A DNA stretch of 39,481 nucleotides, taken from contig CAYUSU010000006.1 of assembly GCA_964447525.1 (NCBI GenBank), positions 1-39,481 of the forward strand, in the 5' to 3' direction. This document shows, one piece after another, positions 31,447 through 39,359 of the stretch. The position numbers were made by a program, and so were the translations under genes. The notes below the pieces were generated by a model that worked only from the letters and a program-made list of their open reading frames with translations, ran no database searches and was not told the origin of the DNA. This DNA is from JAFGDH01 sp964447525. GTDB taxonomy: Archaea > Aenigmatarchaeota > Aenigmatarchaeia > QMZP01 > QMZT01. The number at the start of each line of letters is the position of its first letter. The first letter of the stretch is position 1.

Positions 31447-31707
31447 ATGTCTATCGAAGGATATGTTGATTACCAGAGAAGGGAGTTTTGCAAGGACGTG
31501 AAATGCCCCAGGCAGATCGAGCTCATGGAGCAGGAAGAGGGCTCCGAACGACACAAAGAAATCAGGCAGGAATGCAAGGAAAAATGCCTGTTCACGACAT
31601 GGCAGTTCCATCACTGGTTAATTGAGAAAGGATATCTGGTCGTTCGACCAGAAGAAACGAAGGACGACTTGGACAACGGACAAAAGTCGTCAAATCAAGA
31701 CGAATGA
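31447..31707 (+). CDS. Small Cys-containing protein 3
   Basis: 86 residues from the ATG at 31447 (MSIEGYVDYQRREFCKDV). Cysteines in FCKDVKCPRQ and QECKEKCLF: two C-x3/4-C pairs. The later stretch FHHWLIEKGYLVVRPEE resembles the end of the 146-residue Cys protein (NFLIKKGYLKIP). Acidic, probably unstructured tail. It lies divergent from gyrB and 17 bases before the LsrF-like gene. Function unknown. Confidence 0.65.
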   Translation: MSIEGYVDYQRREFCKDVKCPRQIELMEQEEGSERHKEIRQECKEKCLFTTWQFHHWLIEKGYLVVRPEETKDDLDNGQKSSNQDE

Positions 31708-31724
31708 TCATTGGAGGTGTGAAT

Positions 31725-32561
31725 ATGGATTGGGGACAAGCAAACAGGATATCTAAGATTATCAAGCCAAAGACGGGGAGATCGCTCATGCTGGCGGTTG
31801 ATCATGGTTATTTCATGGGACCAACAACTGGTCTGAGGAATTGGAAAGAGTCGGTGACTCCGCTGATCCCTTATTGCGATACATTATTCGCTACGCGTGG
31901 AATGGTGAGAGCGTGTGTTGATCCGAAGACGGACGTTCCGGTCATGCTTCGTGCGTCAGGTGGGACATCGATGGTCGGTCCGGAACTGCTTCATGAGGGA
32001 AGCACCATATCCGTGGAAGATGTTTTAAGGCTTAACGCCGTCGGAATCGGATACTCAATCACGGTCGGAATGCCCTGGGAAAGGGACACGATCCTTGATT
32101 TCTCCCAGTGGGTTGACGATTGCGAGGCATACGGACTGGTCGCTATGGCAGTCACGGCAGTCGGTAAGGACATGGCAAAGGACGCCAGATACCTCGCTAT
32201 GGCAAGCAGAATCGCTTCAGAACATGGCGCTCACATAGTGAAAACCTATTATTGCGAGGATTTCCACAAGGTGGTCGATTCATGCCACGTTCCTATAGTT
32301 ATGGCGGGTGGAAAGAAGATACCAGAACTGGATGCTTTAACCATGGCACATAACGCCATACAGGCAGGCGCTGTTGGTGTGGATATGGGCAGGAACATAT
32401 TCCAGGCTGATGATCCTGTTGCGATGATCCAGGCCGTCAGAGGTCTCATCCATAAGAACATGACACCCAAAGAGGCGCTGGATTTCTACAACGAACACAA
32501 AAAGTCCTCCGCACCGATCGAAAAGTCGAATATAGACGCTGACGATACGAAGAAAATATGA
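31725..32561 (+). CDS. LsrF/DhnA-family class I aldolase
   Basis: 278 residues from the ATG at 31725 (GGAGGTG ribosome site). TIM-barrel: SLMLAVDHGYFMGPTTGLRN, CDTLFATRGMVRACV, VMLRASGGTSM, AVTAVGKDMAKDARY, HIVKTYYCEDFHKV (Schiff-base Lys), VMAGGKKIPE, GVDMGRNIFQADDP. The DHGYF-GPTTGL block is that of LsrF, the 3-hydroxy-5-phosphonooxypentane-2,4-dione thiolase; related archaeal proteins are fructose-bisphosphate aldolase and ADH synthase. No lsr genes are near, so the AI-2 role is doubtful. It lies 10 bases from a zinc dehydrogenase gene and probably works with it. Confidence 0.88.
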   Translation: MDWGQANRISKIIKPKTGRSLMLAVDHGYFMGPTTGLRNWKESVTPLIPYCDTLFATRGMVRACVDPKTDVPVMLRASGGTSMVGPELLHEGSTISVEDVLRLNAVGIGYSITVGMPWERDTILDFSQWVDDCEAYGLVAMAVTAVGKDMAKDARYLAMASRIASEHGAHIVKTYYCEDFHKVVDSCHVPIVMAGGKKIPELDALTMAHNAIQAGAVGVDMGRNIFQADDPVAMIQAVRGLIHKNMTPKEALDFYNEHKKSSAPIEKSNIDADDTKKI

Positions 32562-32571
32562 TTTCGATAAC

Positions 32572-33558
32572 ATGAAAGTGGCTGTTTATTACAACAACAG
32601 AGATATCCGTATCGAGGAGAGGGAAAAACCGAAGCCGAGAGGCAAAGAGCTACTCGTAAAGGTAAATTCTTGTGGCATCTGCGGATCAGATCTTGTCGAA
32701 TGGTACCGGATGCCAAGAGCACCACTTATCCCCGGCCATGAGTTGGGCGGGGAGATAGCCGAGGTTGGAGAGAATGTAACTAATTTTAATCCGGGTGACA
32801 GGGTTTTTGTTGCGCCTAAGATTGGCTGCGGTGAGTGTAAACACTGCAAAAAAGGGCATCATTCTGTCTGTCCTAACGTAAAAACACGGCTGGACGGCGC
32901 TTTCTCGGAATTCGTTCTGGTGCCGGAAGAAATGGTTAACAATGCGGTTTTCAGGCTACCGGATAACCTTTCGTATGATGAAGCCACTTTCATCGAACCG
33001 CTGGCCTGCGTTTACCGTGCGCAAAGGTTCGCTGGCGTCAGGGAAGGAGATAATGTTCTTGTTATAGGAAGCGGGATGTCAGGTATACTCCACATCAAGC
33101 TCGCCGTTGAAAAAGGAGCGAACGTTACTGCTACCGATATCAACCAGCAGCGTCTGGAATTTGCAAAGAAATGCGGGGCAAACGTGATCAATGCGAACGA
33201 AGAAATAGAAGGGAAATTTGATGTTGTAATAGTATGCGCGGCCGCCATGCCGGCTTTCGAAACCGCTTGGAAGAGCGTTGATATAGGTGGAACGGTAGTT
33301 TTGTTCACCGTACCGTCGCCCGACAAACAGGTAGTGGTTCCGGTTAATGATTTCTGGCGAAAGGAAGTGAAGATAATAGAATCTTATTACTGCGGACCGG
33401 ATGATCTGGATAAATCCATGGAGCTGATCACTTCGAAAAGGATCGCTGTCGAAGACATGATCACCCACAGGCTTCCGCTCGATAAGATCCAGGAAGGTTA
33501 TCGCCTCGTCGCGGAGGCTGATGAATCCCTGAAGGTCATAATCAGGCCGAATGAATGA
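32572..33558 (+). CDS. Zinc-dependent medium-chain dehydrogenase
   Basis: 328 residues. Catalytic zinc site: SCGICGSDL and PGHELGGEI. Structural zinc loop: GCGECKHCKKGHHSVCP. Nucleotide-binding VIGSGMSGILHIKLAVEKGANVTATDIN (the D after the second strand favours NAD over NADP). Similar to sorbitol, threonine and galactitol-1-phosphate dehydrogenases. The substrate is not clear. With the LsrF-like aldolase it forms a two-gene unit for oxidation and cleavage of a sugar or polyol, or the reverse. Ends 2 bases before the stop of a convergent small gene. Confidence 0.9.
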   Translation: MKVAVYYNNRDIRIEEREKPKPRGKELLVKVNSCGICGSDLVEWYRMPRAPLIPGHELGGEIAEVGENVTNFNPGDRVFVAPKIGCGECKHCKKGHHSVCPNVKTRLDGAFSEFVLVPEEMVNNAVFRLPDNLSYDEATFIEPLACVYRAQRFAGVREGDNVLVIGSGMSGILHIKLAVEKGANVTATDINQQRLEFAKKCGANVINANEEIEGKFDVVIVCAAAMPAFETAWKSVDIGGTVVLFTVPSPDKQVVVPVNDFWRKEVKIIESYYCGPDDLDKSMELITSKRIAVEDMITHRLPLDKIQEGYRLVAEADESLKVIIRPNE

Positions 33559-33559
33559 T

Positions 33560-33811
33560 TCAGTCCCAATCTTCGTTATATTTGCTATTGAAACCCCTGT
33601 GGTCAGGCGTTACCGTAACTTTTGTTGCTGTTTCGGGAACCAACTTAAGTCTTTTCTTCTTGTTTTCGCCCATACCATTCAGTTCTTCTGGGTAAATTTT
33701 GAAGGTCTTCTTCTCAATTAACCAGTAATAGCTTCCTTCAGGAACGCTCTCGGTCACGGTTTCCAGTACAGGGAACGATTTAAGGCATACGTTCCCGTTC
33801 TTATAGCTCAT
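33560..33811 (-). CDS. Small hypothetical protein
   Basis: 83 residues starting MSYKNGNVCLKSFPVLETV with a strong ribosome site (GGAGG) upstream, so I prefer 33811 to the upstream in-frame ATG. Contains SYYWLIEKKTFKIYPEELNG, slightly like the WLIEKGYLVVRPEE of the gene at 31447. One Cys, mostly beta and basic. No family recognised. Confidence 0.6.
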   Translation of the reverse strand: MSYKNGNVCLKSFPVLETVTESVPEGSYYWLIEKKTFKIYPEELNGMGENKKKRLKLVPETATKVTVTPDHRGFNSKYNEDWD

Positions 33812-34092
33812 ACTTTTTCCTCCTTGTATTGAAAATAATCGAAAAACAGAATATACTCTCACCAGAAGAAAAAGGACCTTTCATCAGAATCACTCAGAAG
33901 ATGAAGGCCCTCAAAGGAGCACGACCACTACGAGCAGGACGACTACTTGCAAAGAAACTTTCGAAATTGCCTGCGTTAAGTGGTTTTTCATCTTAATCAC
34001 GAAAGACGAATTGGTTAAATCAGTGTAATTCGTCATATAATATGATTATTTGTTCAGGTATGTTTTTATTGTTTGCGTGCAGGTTTTTCTGG
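33812..34092. other. Intergenic region of 281 bases with a possible very small frame
   Basis: Holds the ribosome site of the minus-strand gene at its left end. On the plus strand there is a basic frame of 31 codons (ATG 33901 to stop 33996, MKALKGARPLRAGRLLAKK...) that extends upstream in frame to a TTG at 33829. No ribosome site precedes either start and its Arg codons (CGA) differ from the neighbours, so I do not call it a gene. Nothing else is evident; I see no tRNA or box C/D RNA. Confidence 0.3.
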
Positions 34093-34767
34093 TTATTTCC
34101 TCGCCGTGATCGAATAACACAATCCAAAATAAGGGTTCTCGTGTTGCCTGACGAAGCGGAAGCCAATCCCTTCTAGGATATCCTTCATCTCCTTGAAGGT
34201 GTGCGGGTGAAGGATGTTCTTGCTGACTCCCTTGATGATCCCCTCGCCGAATATCTCCAGGTCCTTCTTGTGTTCTGCCAGGAGACCATTCCTCCGGATG
34301 TCTTCATAATATGAATTGAAGACCGTGTCGATTCCTCTGGGGGTTATCCTTCCAGTTATGGCGAACGTCCCTCCCGGACGAAGGACTCTGAAATGCTCTT
34401 TGATCGCTCCTTCGAAGCCAACCACGAAATGCATCGCGAACATGGACGTTATACCGTCCATCATTCCATCTTTGAAAGGGAGCTGTTCAATGCTGGCGTT
34501 TCTTATAAAAAGATTTTTTTTGTATTTTGAACATTTCTTTTTTAATATCTCCAGCGCCCTGTGACTGGTGTCGACGGCATGGACTTTCTGGTCCCTCCTG
34601 AGAAGTTCGATAGTGACGTTCCCCGTCCCGCATCCGCTGTCCAGAACGGTCTTCAGCCCGCTCATGGCCTTGACGTGGAAATTCTTTACTTCGTTGTATA
34701 TATCGGAATGCTCAAGAATCCTGTCGTACGCGTCGAGATACTTGCTCTCCCAAAAACCGTCTCTCAT
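34093..34767 (-). CDS. Class I SAM-dependent methyltransferase
   Basis: 224 residues, UbiE/COQ5-like small-molecule type. Motif I VLDSGCGTGNVTIELL, motif II VHAVDTSHRALEI, then ASIEQLPFKDGMMDGITSMFAMHF (motif IV region) and RVLRPGGTFAITGRI (motif VI). The substrate is unknown. No membrane or metal features. Divergent from the phosphoesterase at 34857, sharing an AT-rich promoter region. Confidence 0.9.
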   Translation of the reverse strand: MRDGFWESKYLDAYDRILEHSDIYNEVKNFHVKAMSGLKTVLDSGCGTGNVTIELLRRDQKVHAVDTSHRALEILKKKCSKYKKNLFIRNASIEQLPFKDGMMDGITSMFAMHFVVGFEGAIKEHFRVLRPGGTFAITGRITPRGIDTVFNSYYEDIRRNGLLAEHKKDLEIFGEGIIKGVSKNILHPHTFKEMKDILEGIGFRFVRQHENPYFGLCYSITARK

Positions 34768-34819
34768 CTTAAAAAATGGATTTTGTTGTTAAAAAAAGAT
34801 TTTTAATACCTAGTCAACA

Positions 34820-34840
34820 TTTTATATATTAAAAATCATT
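34820..34840. promoter_or_regulatory. Divergent AT-rich promoter
   Basis: The strong TATA-like ATTTTATATATTAAAAATC lies 17-37 bases before the ATG at 34857 and on the other strand about 55-75 bases before the methyltransferase start. It can serve both directions. Confidence 0.4.
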
Positions 34841-34856
34841 ATTGATAAGTGGTAAT

Positions 34857-35669
34857 ATGAGATACCTTATATTCAGCGACGTTCATGATAACTACGATGC
34901 GCTTTCCCTTCTCCCGGAAGATTATGATCATGCGGCGTTTTGCGGGGATCTTTGTGAAGATGATCCCGGGAAAGCAAGAAAATGTATTGATCGGCTTTCG
35001 CGGATGCATGGTTTGCATGTTGTTCTCGGTGCACACGATCAAGCTATAATCGATGACAAAATATTGAAAAAATATGTTCGATATGCCGAAGTCGGGAGGG
35101 AACCTAAAAAAAATATGAAAAATGCGAGCAATGCCCTTAAAATGAGAACCGAGCTTGGCAGCGAATACATCAAATGGCTAGAAAAATGGAAAAAACCGGT
35201 TCTGAAGACCAGCGCTTCTGGTTATAAGATAATTATGGTGCATGATTGCCTTGTACCTTTGACGGGAAAGGAATCTCAGCAGTTGCTTGGCCTGGGGGGC
35301 TACAATAAATCAAGAATGGTCAGTACCGTGCACGCGGCAAAGAATTTCAATAGGGATGAGTTCGATTTGCTGATACACGGACATATACATTATCCTCAGG
35401 TTTGGTCGGTTGATAATAAAAAAGAAGTTTCGGATGTTGATGTCAGTGGTCATATTTTCAACAATGATGAGAAAATCGAGCTTTTCAGTAAAAAAAGGTA
35501 CATTCTATGTCCCGGGTCGATGTGCGGGGATTCCGGTAACCCGATTGTCGGTTTTAATGGTGATATCAGTATGAGCGAGAGAAAGATATCTTATGCTATT
35601 TTTGAAACTGATGAATTGAATGATGATATTATCGGGAGTTTTAAGGTTAAATTCCAGAAAATTGAATAA
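34857..35669 (+). CDS. Calcineurin-type metallophosphoesterase
   Basis: 270 residues from the ATG at 34857. Metal motifs in order: SDVHDN (D-x-H), FCGDLCEDDP (GDxxD-like), GAHDQ (GNHD with Ala for Asn), IMVHD (H), and GHIHYP (GHxH). The Asn-to-Ala change in the third motif affects a usual metal ligand, so activity may be altered. C-terminal strand-rich part CPGSMCGDSGN. Could be a nucleotide or phosphodiester hydrolase; substrate unknown. It ends 6 bases before the convergent zinc-ribbon gene. Confidence 0.85.
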   Translation: MRYLIFSDVHDNYDALSLLPEDYDHAAFCGDLCEDDPGKARKCIDRLSRMHGLHVVLGAHDQAIIDDKILKKYVRYAEVGREPKKNMKNASNALKMRTELGSEYIKWLEKWKKPVLKTSASGYKIIMVHDCLVPLTGKESQQLLGLGGYNKSRMVSTVHAAKNFNRDEFDLLIHGHIHYPQVWSVDNKKEVSDVDVSGHIFNNDEKIELFSKKRYILCPGSMCGDSGNPIVGFNGDISMSERKISYAIFETDELNDDIIGSFKVKFQKIE

Positions 35670-35675
35670 AAATAT

Positions 35676-36149
35676 TCATTCCCTGCAATCTTCGCATGCC
35701 AAACCGTCTTCCCCTTCCTGACGGAGGTTTTCCGAGAATTCACCGCACCTGTCGCAGAATCCTTCCGGCATTGTTTGGTTTTCCAGTTCAGTTACCGCTT
35801 CCGTGAATTTCATGCTCACGTTCTGCCTGGGGAAATCGTGCCTGTGCCTGAATGGAGGGATGAACCTTAGCAACCTTTTCGCGACTATCTGATCTATCCC
35901 TTTCATCCAGTTGCCTGCTTCATTGAGGTAACAATAAGGGCATATGGAGACCGGGCTCGGTTTCTTGCAGTGTATGCAGTCCGTTCCGTGGTTTTTGTGA
36001 TAGAAATATTTCTTGAAATTATGGTGGAATTTTGAGAAGGAACGGACAAGATGGGCGGGAAGGACTCCTTTGATATCACTGGCTAAGCATTCAACACATA
36101 GATAATTCCATATCGGCTCTTTGCAAATCTTGCATAGTACAAGGTCCAT
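35676..36149 (-). CDS. Protein with several zinc-ribbon knuckles
   Basis: 157 residues from the ATG at 36149 (GGTGA before it; the ATG at 36158 is an alternative). Cys pairs: LCKICKEP, LCVECLAS, CIHCKKP, ICPYCYL, FCDRCGEF, LACEDCRE, in all six CxxC knuckles, enough for three zinc sites. A His-rich middle (FHHNFKKYFYHKNHGTDC, FRHRHDFPR) may add to it. It looks like a nucleic-acid or protein-interaction platform; no enzyme motif. Function unknown. Confidence 0.75.
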   Translation of the reverse strand: MDLVLCKICKEPIWNYLCVECLASDIKGVLPAHLVRSFSKFHHNFKKYFYHKNHGTDCIHCKKPSPVSICPYCYLNEAGNWMKGIDQIVAKRLLRFIPPFRHRHDFPRQNVSMKFTEAVTELENQTMPEGFCDRCGEFSENLRQEGEDGLACEDCRE

Positions 36150-36158
36150 CTTCACCAT

Positions 36159-36436
36159 CTCTCATTTTCAGCGGTTCAGTCATCTGATTTATAGAATGGA
36201 ATTTTACTTTATAAGGCCCGCCTAAAACCAATTTTGGTCTTTACAAAATCTTTTTTATAAATATTTTTTTAGAATAGAAAAACGATATGCTGCGAATCTC
36301 AAAATATTTAATAAATGAATGATTATACGATAGTTTTAAATATATTACAAAAAAAATTGTAAAAGCTTTTAAAACTTACTACTAACATTTTAAGCATCAA
36401 CCCGTCGACGAAATGGGTTAGAAATCACGTGATTTT
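36159..36436. promoter_or_regulatory. Long AT-rich control region with a 14-bp palindrome at the start codon
   Basis: 278 bases without a gene. The left part has oligo-A/T runs. There is a TATA-like TTTTAAATATATTAC near 36334-36348, and a possible hairpin with AACCC and GGGTT arms (about 36399-36419). The perfect palindrome AAATCACGTGATTT (36422-36435) ends one base before the ATG of the wHTH protein. A palindrome placed on the start region suggests autoregulation by that protein. No ncRNA is evident. Confidence 0.45.
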
Positions 36437-37369
36437 ATGGGATTTTCGCTAATTGAAAAGAATAACGGTACGAGTGTGGCCTACGATTCTCTCGTGGTCC
36501 ACCCAAAGAAGCTCAACATCTTCAATTCTGACCTTTCTCTTAAGATTGTCAGTGAATTGGTCAAGGAGCCTGGCTGCGCAATGGATCTGGCCAGGAAATT
36601 AGAAGAACATGAACAGAAGATATATTACCATCTGAGGAAGATGGAGAACGTTGGCGTAATCAAGATAACCAAAATCGAAAAGAGATACGGAATGAATGCC
36701 AACATATACAGCCTGGTTTCTCCTGTTATTGCGGCTAAACTGTATGAAGACGGTAAGGAGATACAGAATGCAGCCAACCTGAAGGACATGGAGCATGTCG
36801 ATTTCTTCCACCCGTTCATTGAGAATGGTTCGCTTAACGCAAAGATAGTTGTCGGGGACCCCAACGAACACGGGAGGTTCGACACCAAATCAAAGGAAGG
36901 TGTGTACGTCAATGACCTTGCCATTCTTTTGGGAAGCTCTGTGAATAACTTTAGTTTCCCTTACTTCACACCTGATACGGAAATCAGGGAATCAGATTTG
37001 CAAAATAACCTTATACTAATCGGGAACGTGCGGACGAATGTAATAATAGACAAGATAAAAGATTCGCTCCCGTTGGAGTTCGAGGAAAAGGGGCATTCTT
37101 TCCGCTCGAAAAAAACCAAGACCGTCCACAAGGATCCCAGGACCGGCTACGTAATTAAAATCAAGAATCCAATGAATCCCAAGAAAAGCATCATGGTGAT
37201 CGGGGGTTTGAGGACCAGGGGAACGAGGGCGGCTGTTGTCGCTTTGACCCAAAACCTTAAAAAATTATTTGACAAGAACGACGTAAACAACGGGGAATTC
37301 ATGAGGATAGTCAAAGGGCTAGATAAAGAAGGGAGAGGATTGATAGATTCGTTTGAAACGATAGAGTGA
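36437..37369 (+). CDS. Winged-helix protein with S-layer-like C-terminal domain
   Basis: 310 residues. The N-terminal ArsR-type wHTH spans about 30-90: SLKIVSELVKEPGCAMDLARKLEEHEQKIYYHLRKMENVGVI. The C-terminal part (about 130-285) has KIVVGDPNEHGRFDTKSKEGVYVNDLAILLG, NLILIGNVRTNVIIDKI, and GYVIKIKNPMNPKKSIMVIGGLRTRGTRAAVVAL. The 'VVG...A.LA', 'LI.IGG...N' and 'I..I.NP.NP.KSV.VI.G....GT.AAV' pattern is that of archaeal S-layer outer domains, here without signal peptide or TM, so in the cytoplasm. Probably a regulator with a fold reused from S-layer proteins, sensing an unknown ligand. Separated by 6 bases from the next gene. Confidence 0.6.
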   Translation: MGFSLIEKNNGTSVAYDSLVVHPKKLNIFNSDLSLKIVSELVKEPGCAMDLARKLEEHEQKIYYHLRKMENVGVIKITKIEKRYGMNANIYSLVSPVIAAKLYEDGKEIQNAANLKDMEHVDFFHPFIENGSLNAKIVVGDPNEHGRFDTKSKEGVYVNDLAILLGSSVNNFSFPYFTPDTEIRESDLQNNLILIGNVRTNVIIDKIKDSLPLEFEEKGHSFRSKKTKTVHKDPRTGYVIKIKNPMNPKKSIMVIGGLRTRGTRAAVVALTQNLKKLFDKNDVNNGEFMRIVKGLDKEGRGLIDSFETIE

Positions 37370-37375
37370 TGATTT

Positions 37376-38572
37376 ATGATATTAATTAATCATGAAAGCA
37401 TGACCGAAAAGAGCAAGAGAACCAAGGGAGTTACTTATAACTCCAAGTTCATGCCCATAGATGTCGGAAACATGACGGATATAGCATACGCTATCAATAC
37501 GTTCGTAAAACCAAACGGGTATGGATACCTTTTACTTGGAATAGGATTGCCTGGTGATGCGGGAACATTGCCGAAGAGAAGCGATGTTGCTCCTTATCTT
37601 GATGGTGAATCTTTGAGCGATCTGGAAGATTTGAAGGGCAGGGTTTCCAGGAACGGGAGTTTCGAGAGCTATTTCGACAGACTGGTTCTGCTGGAAAGAG
37701 CGCTTCGCGGGGATTTGCCTTTGAGTAATGATATAATAGATTTGCTCGACAAAACCGGATTTAATCCCGATGATGTAAGTTTCGAAGATATGATCATAAT
37801 GCCGAAACATCCACATGATATTTATCCTTTCATGTTCGATACCCAGTACAATGCCGACAGGCAGGGATATCTTGAACCACCCAAAGAAACAATACAAACC
37901 CAGATAATATACCTTGATGAAAAGGGGCATGACAGGAGATGCGAAGAGAAAAGGGCGCATGAAAGAAATATACACGTGACTGCCCTGAATGGCATGTATC
38001 TTGATCGTGAATTGGTAGAAAGTAGGGATATTCCTCTTCTTAGGGAAAATGATAAGGGTAGGATAATGCGTGAAATAAAACAAACTCCTTACAAGGTTGT
38101 TGTCATGCCTTTCCAGCCGTTCGGGAGGGAACAGAAGAGAATCATTGACGTGGTTTACGATAAATCTAATACTAGTGACGAACTAGTATTTGCAGTTCCT
38201 TACGGCACCGTTCCTATGAACCCATCCGAAAACGCGAATTTCTGGAGAAGGGTTTCTGAAAGCAAAGATTTGCCTTTCTCGAGGTTTTCGAGAACAAGGG
38301 AGTATATTAAAGATTCTATCGGTGATGGCAGGGTGGGACATCCCAAGCTTAGAAATATACATACAGTTCCGGTTGAAGTGGACGATACCGGTGCCGTTGC
38401 TAAAACGAAGATGAATCATTCTTATTTGCCGGACGGCAATTGCGAATTCGTGCGTGTAGACAAAAATGAAACCAGTGTCAAGAGCAGCTTACCGAATGTT
38501 CATGTTATTTCATCAACCTTCCAAAAAATCCTTAAGAAAGGACAGGGTTCTAAGATAGTGCAGCTATTTTAA
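37376..38572 (+). CDS. Hypothetical protein paired with the wHTH/S-layer-like protein
   Basis: 398 residues, no signal peptide, no TM segment and only two Cys (about 191 and 367). It starts MILINHESMTEKSKRTKG. Recognisable blocks include YGYLLLGIGLPGDAGTLPKRSD, MIIMPKHPHDIYPFMFDTQYNADRQG, IHVTALNGMYLDREL and YKVVVMPFQPFGREQKRIIDVVYD. The His/Asp-rich MPKHPHDIY could bind metal. I do not recognise the family. The 6-base gap suggests co-expression with the regulator upstream, so it may be its target or effector. Confidence 0.6.
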   Translation: MILINHESMTEKSKRTKGVTYNSKFMPIDVGNMTDIAYAINTFVKPNGYGYLLLGIGLPGDAGTLPKRSDVAPYLDGESLSDLEDLKGRVSRNGSFESYFDRLVLLERALRGDLPLSNDIIDLLDKTGFNPDDVSFEDMIIMPKHPHDIYPFMFDTQYNADRQGYLEPPKETIQTQIIYLDEKGHDRRCEEKRAHERNIHVTALNGMYLDRELVESRDIPLLRENDKGRIMREIKQTPYKVVVMPFQPFGREQKRIIDVVYDKSNTSDELVFAVPYGTVPMNPSENANFWRRVSESKDLPFSRFSRTREYIKDSIGDGRVGHPKLRNIHTVPVEVDDTGAVAKTKMNHSYLPDGNCEFVRVDKNETSVKSSLPNVHVISSTFQKILKKGQGSKIVQLF

Positions 38573-38618
38573 CCGGGAAAACGTTAAACCTAAATAAATC
38601 ATCATCCCATATTCTTTT

Positions 38619-39269
38619 ATGAACCAACTATTCCCGGGTGTCTGGAAAAAAGACGATAAGATCATTACCCGGAATCTGGTACCCGGGGACAAGACCTATA
38701 CAAAAAATATTTTTAGTATCAAAGGCACCGAGTATCGGGAATGGAACCCGTTCAAATCGAAGGCCTGCGCAGCCATCGCTCTCGGCCTCAAGAATTTTCC
38801 ACTCAAATCCGGGTTGAAAATACTCTACCTTGGAGTGTCGTTCGGCCAGACCGCCACCTTCTTTTCAGACATACTTGGTAAGAAGGGTATCATATATGGA
38901 GTCGAATTTTCGGAAAGATGCCTGACCGACCTCAACGCGGTGGCTGAAAAACGGGGCAACATCGTTCCTATCCTCGGAGATGCGAGAAACCCGGACGAAT
39001 ACGGATGGATAGAACCGGTGGACGTGATATACGAGGACGTTGCTTCCGATGATCAGGCAGAGATAATGATCAGGAACAGCCGTCATTTCCTGAAGCCCGG
39101 CGGGTATGCGATGATCGCCATAAAGGCCAGATCAATCAATGTGGTCAAGGATCCCAGAATCGTCTTTAAGGAACAAATAGAGATATTAAAAAAACATTTT
39201 GAATTGGTTGAGAAGATCAACATCGAAAGGTATGAGAAGGATCACATGTTCGTGGTTCTTAAAAAATAG
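38619..39269 (+). CDS. flpA: Fibrillarin-like rRNA/tRNA 2'-O-methyltransferase
   Basis: 216 residues, the catalytic subunit of archaeal box C/D RNP. Segments: VWKKDDKIITRNLVPGDKTY, EYREWNPFKSKACAAI, ILYLGVSFGQTATFFSDILGKKGIIYGVEFSERCL (SAM motif I), KRGNIVPILGDARNPDEYGW, VDVIYEDVASDDQAEIMIRNS (motif with catalytic Asp), GGYAMIAIKARSINVVKDPRIVFKEQ. The usual partner gene nop5 is not in the window. The typical 'LGAASGTT' of motif I reads LGVSFGQT here, a small change. A good archaeal marker. Confidence 0.96.
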   Translation: MNQLFPGVWKKDDKIITRNLVPGDKTYTKNIFSIKGTEYREWNPFKSKACAAIALGLKNFPLKSGLKILYLGVSFGQTATFFSDILGKKGIIYGVEFSERCLTDLNAVAEKRGNIVPILGDARNPDEYGWIEPVDVIYEDVASDDQAEIMIRNSRHFLKPGGYAMIAIKARSINVVKDPRIVFKEQIEILKKHFELVEKINIERYEKDHMFVVLKK

Positions 39270-39329
39270 GAAAGATGCACACTTCGTGCACATCATGTAC
39301 TCCGGTTTGATTTGCTCTATGAAAAAATA

Positions 39330-39337
39330 TTTTATAA
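39330..39337 (+). promoter_or_regulatory. TATA box of the last gene
   Basis: TTTTATAA lies 23-30 bases before the ATG at 39360, placing transcription start near the codon. Confidence 0.45.
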
Positions 39338-39359
39338 CACTTGAAATAAAATTCTAATC

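Noticed and set aside
33829..33996. A small basic plus-strand gene from TTG 33829 or ATG 33901
   Set aside because: No ribosome site or TATA box, unusual Arg codon use against the neighbours, and no recognisable family.
39275..39297. Hairpin with GCAC/GTGC arms after the fibrillarin-like gene, as a terminator
   Set aside because: The stem is short and no T run follows; may be chance.
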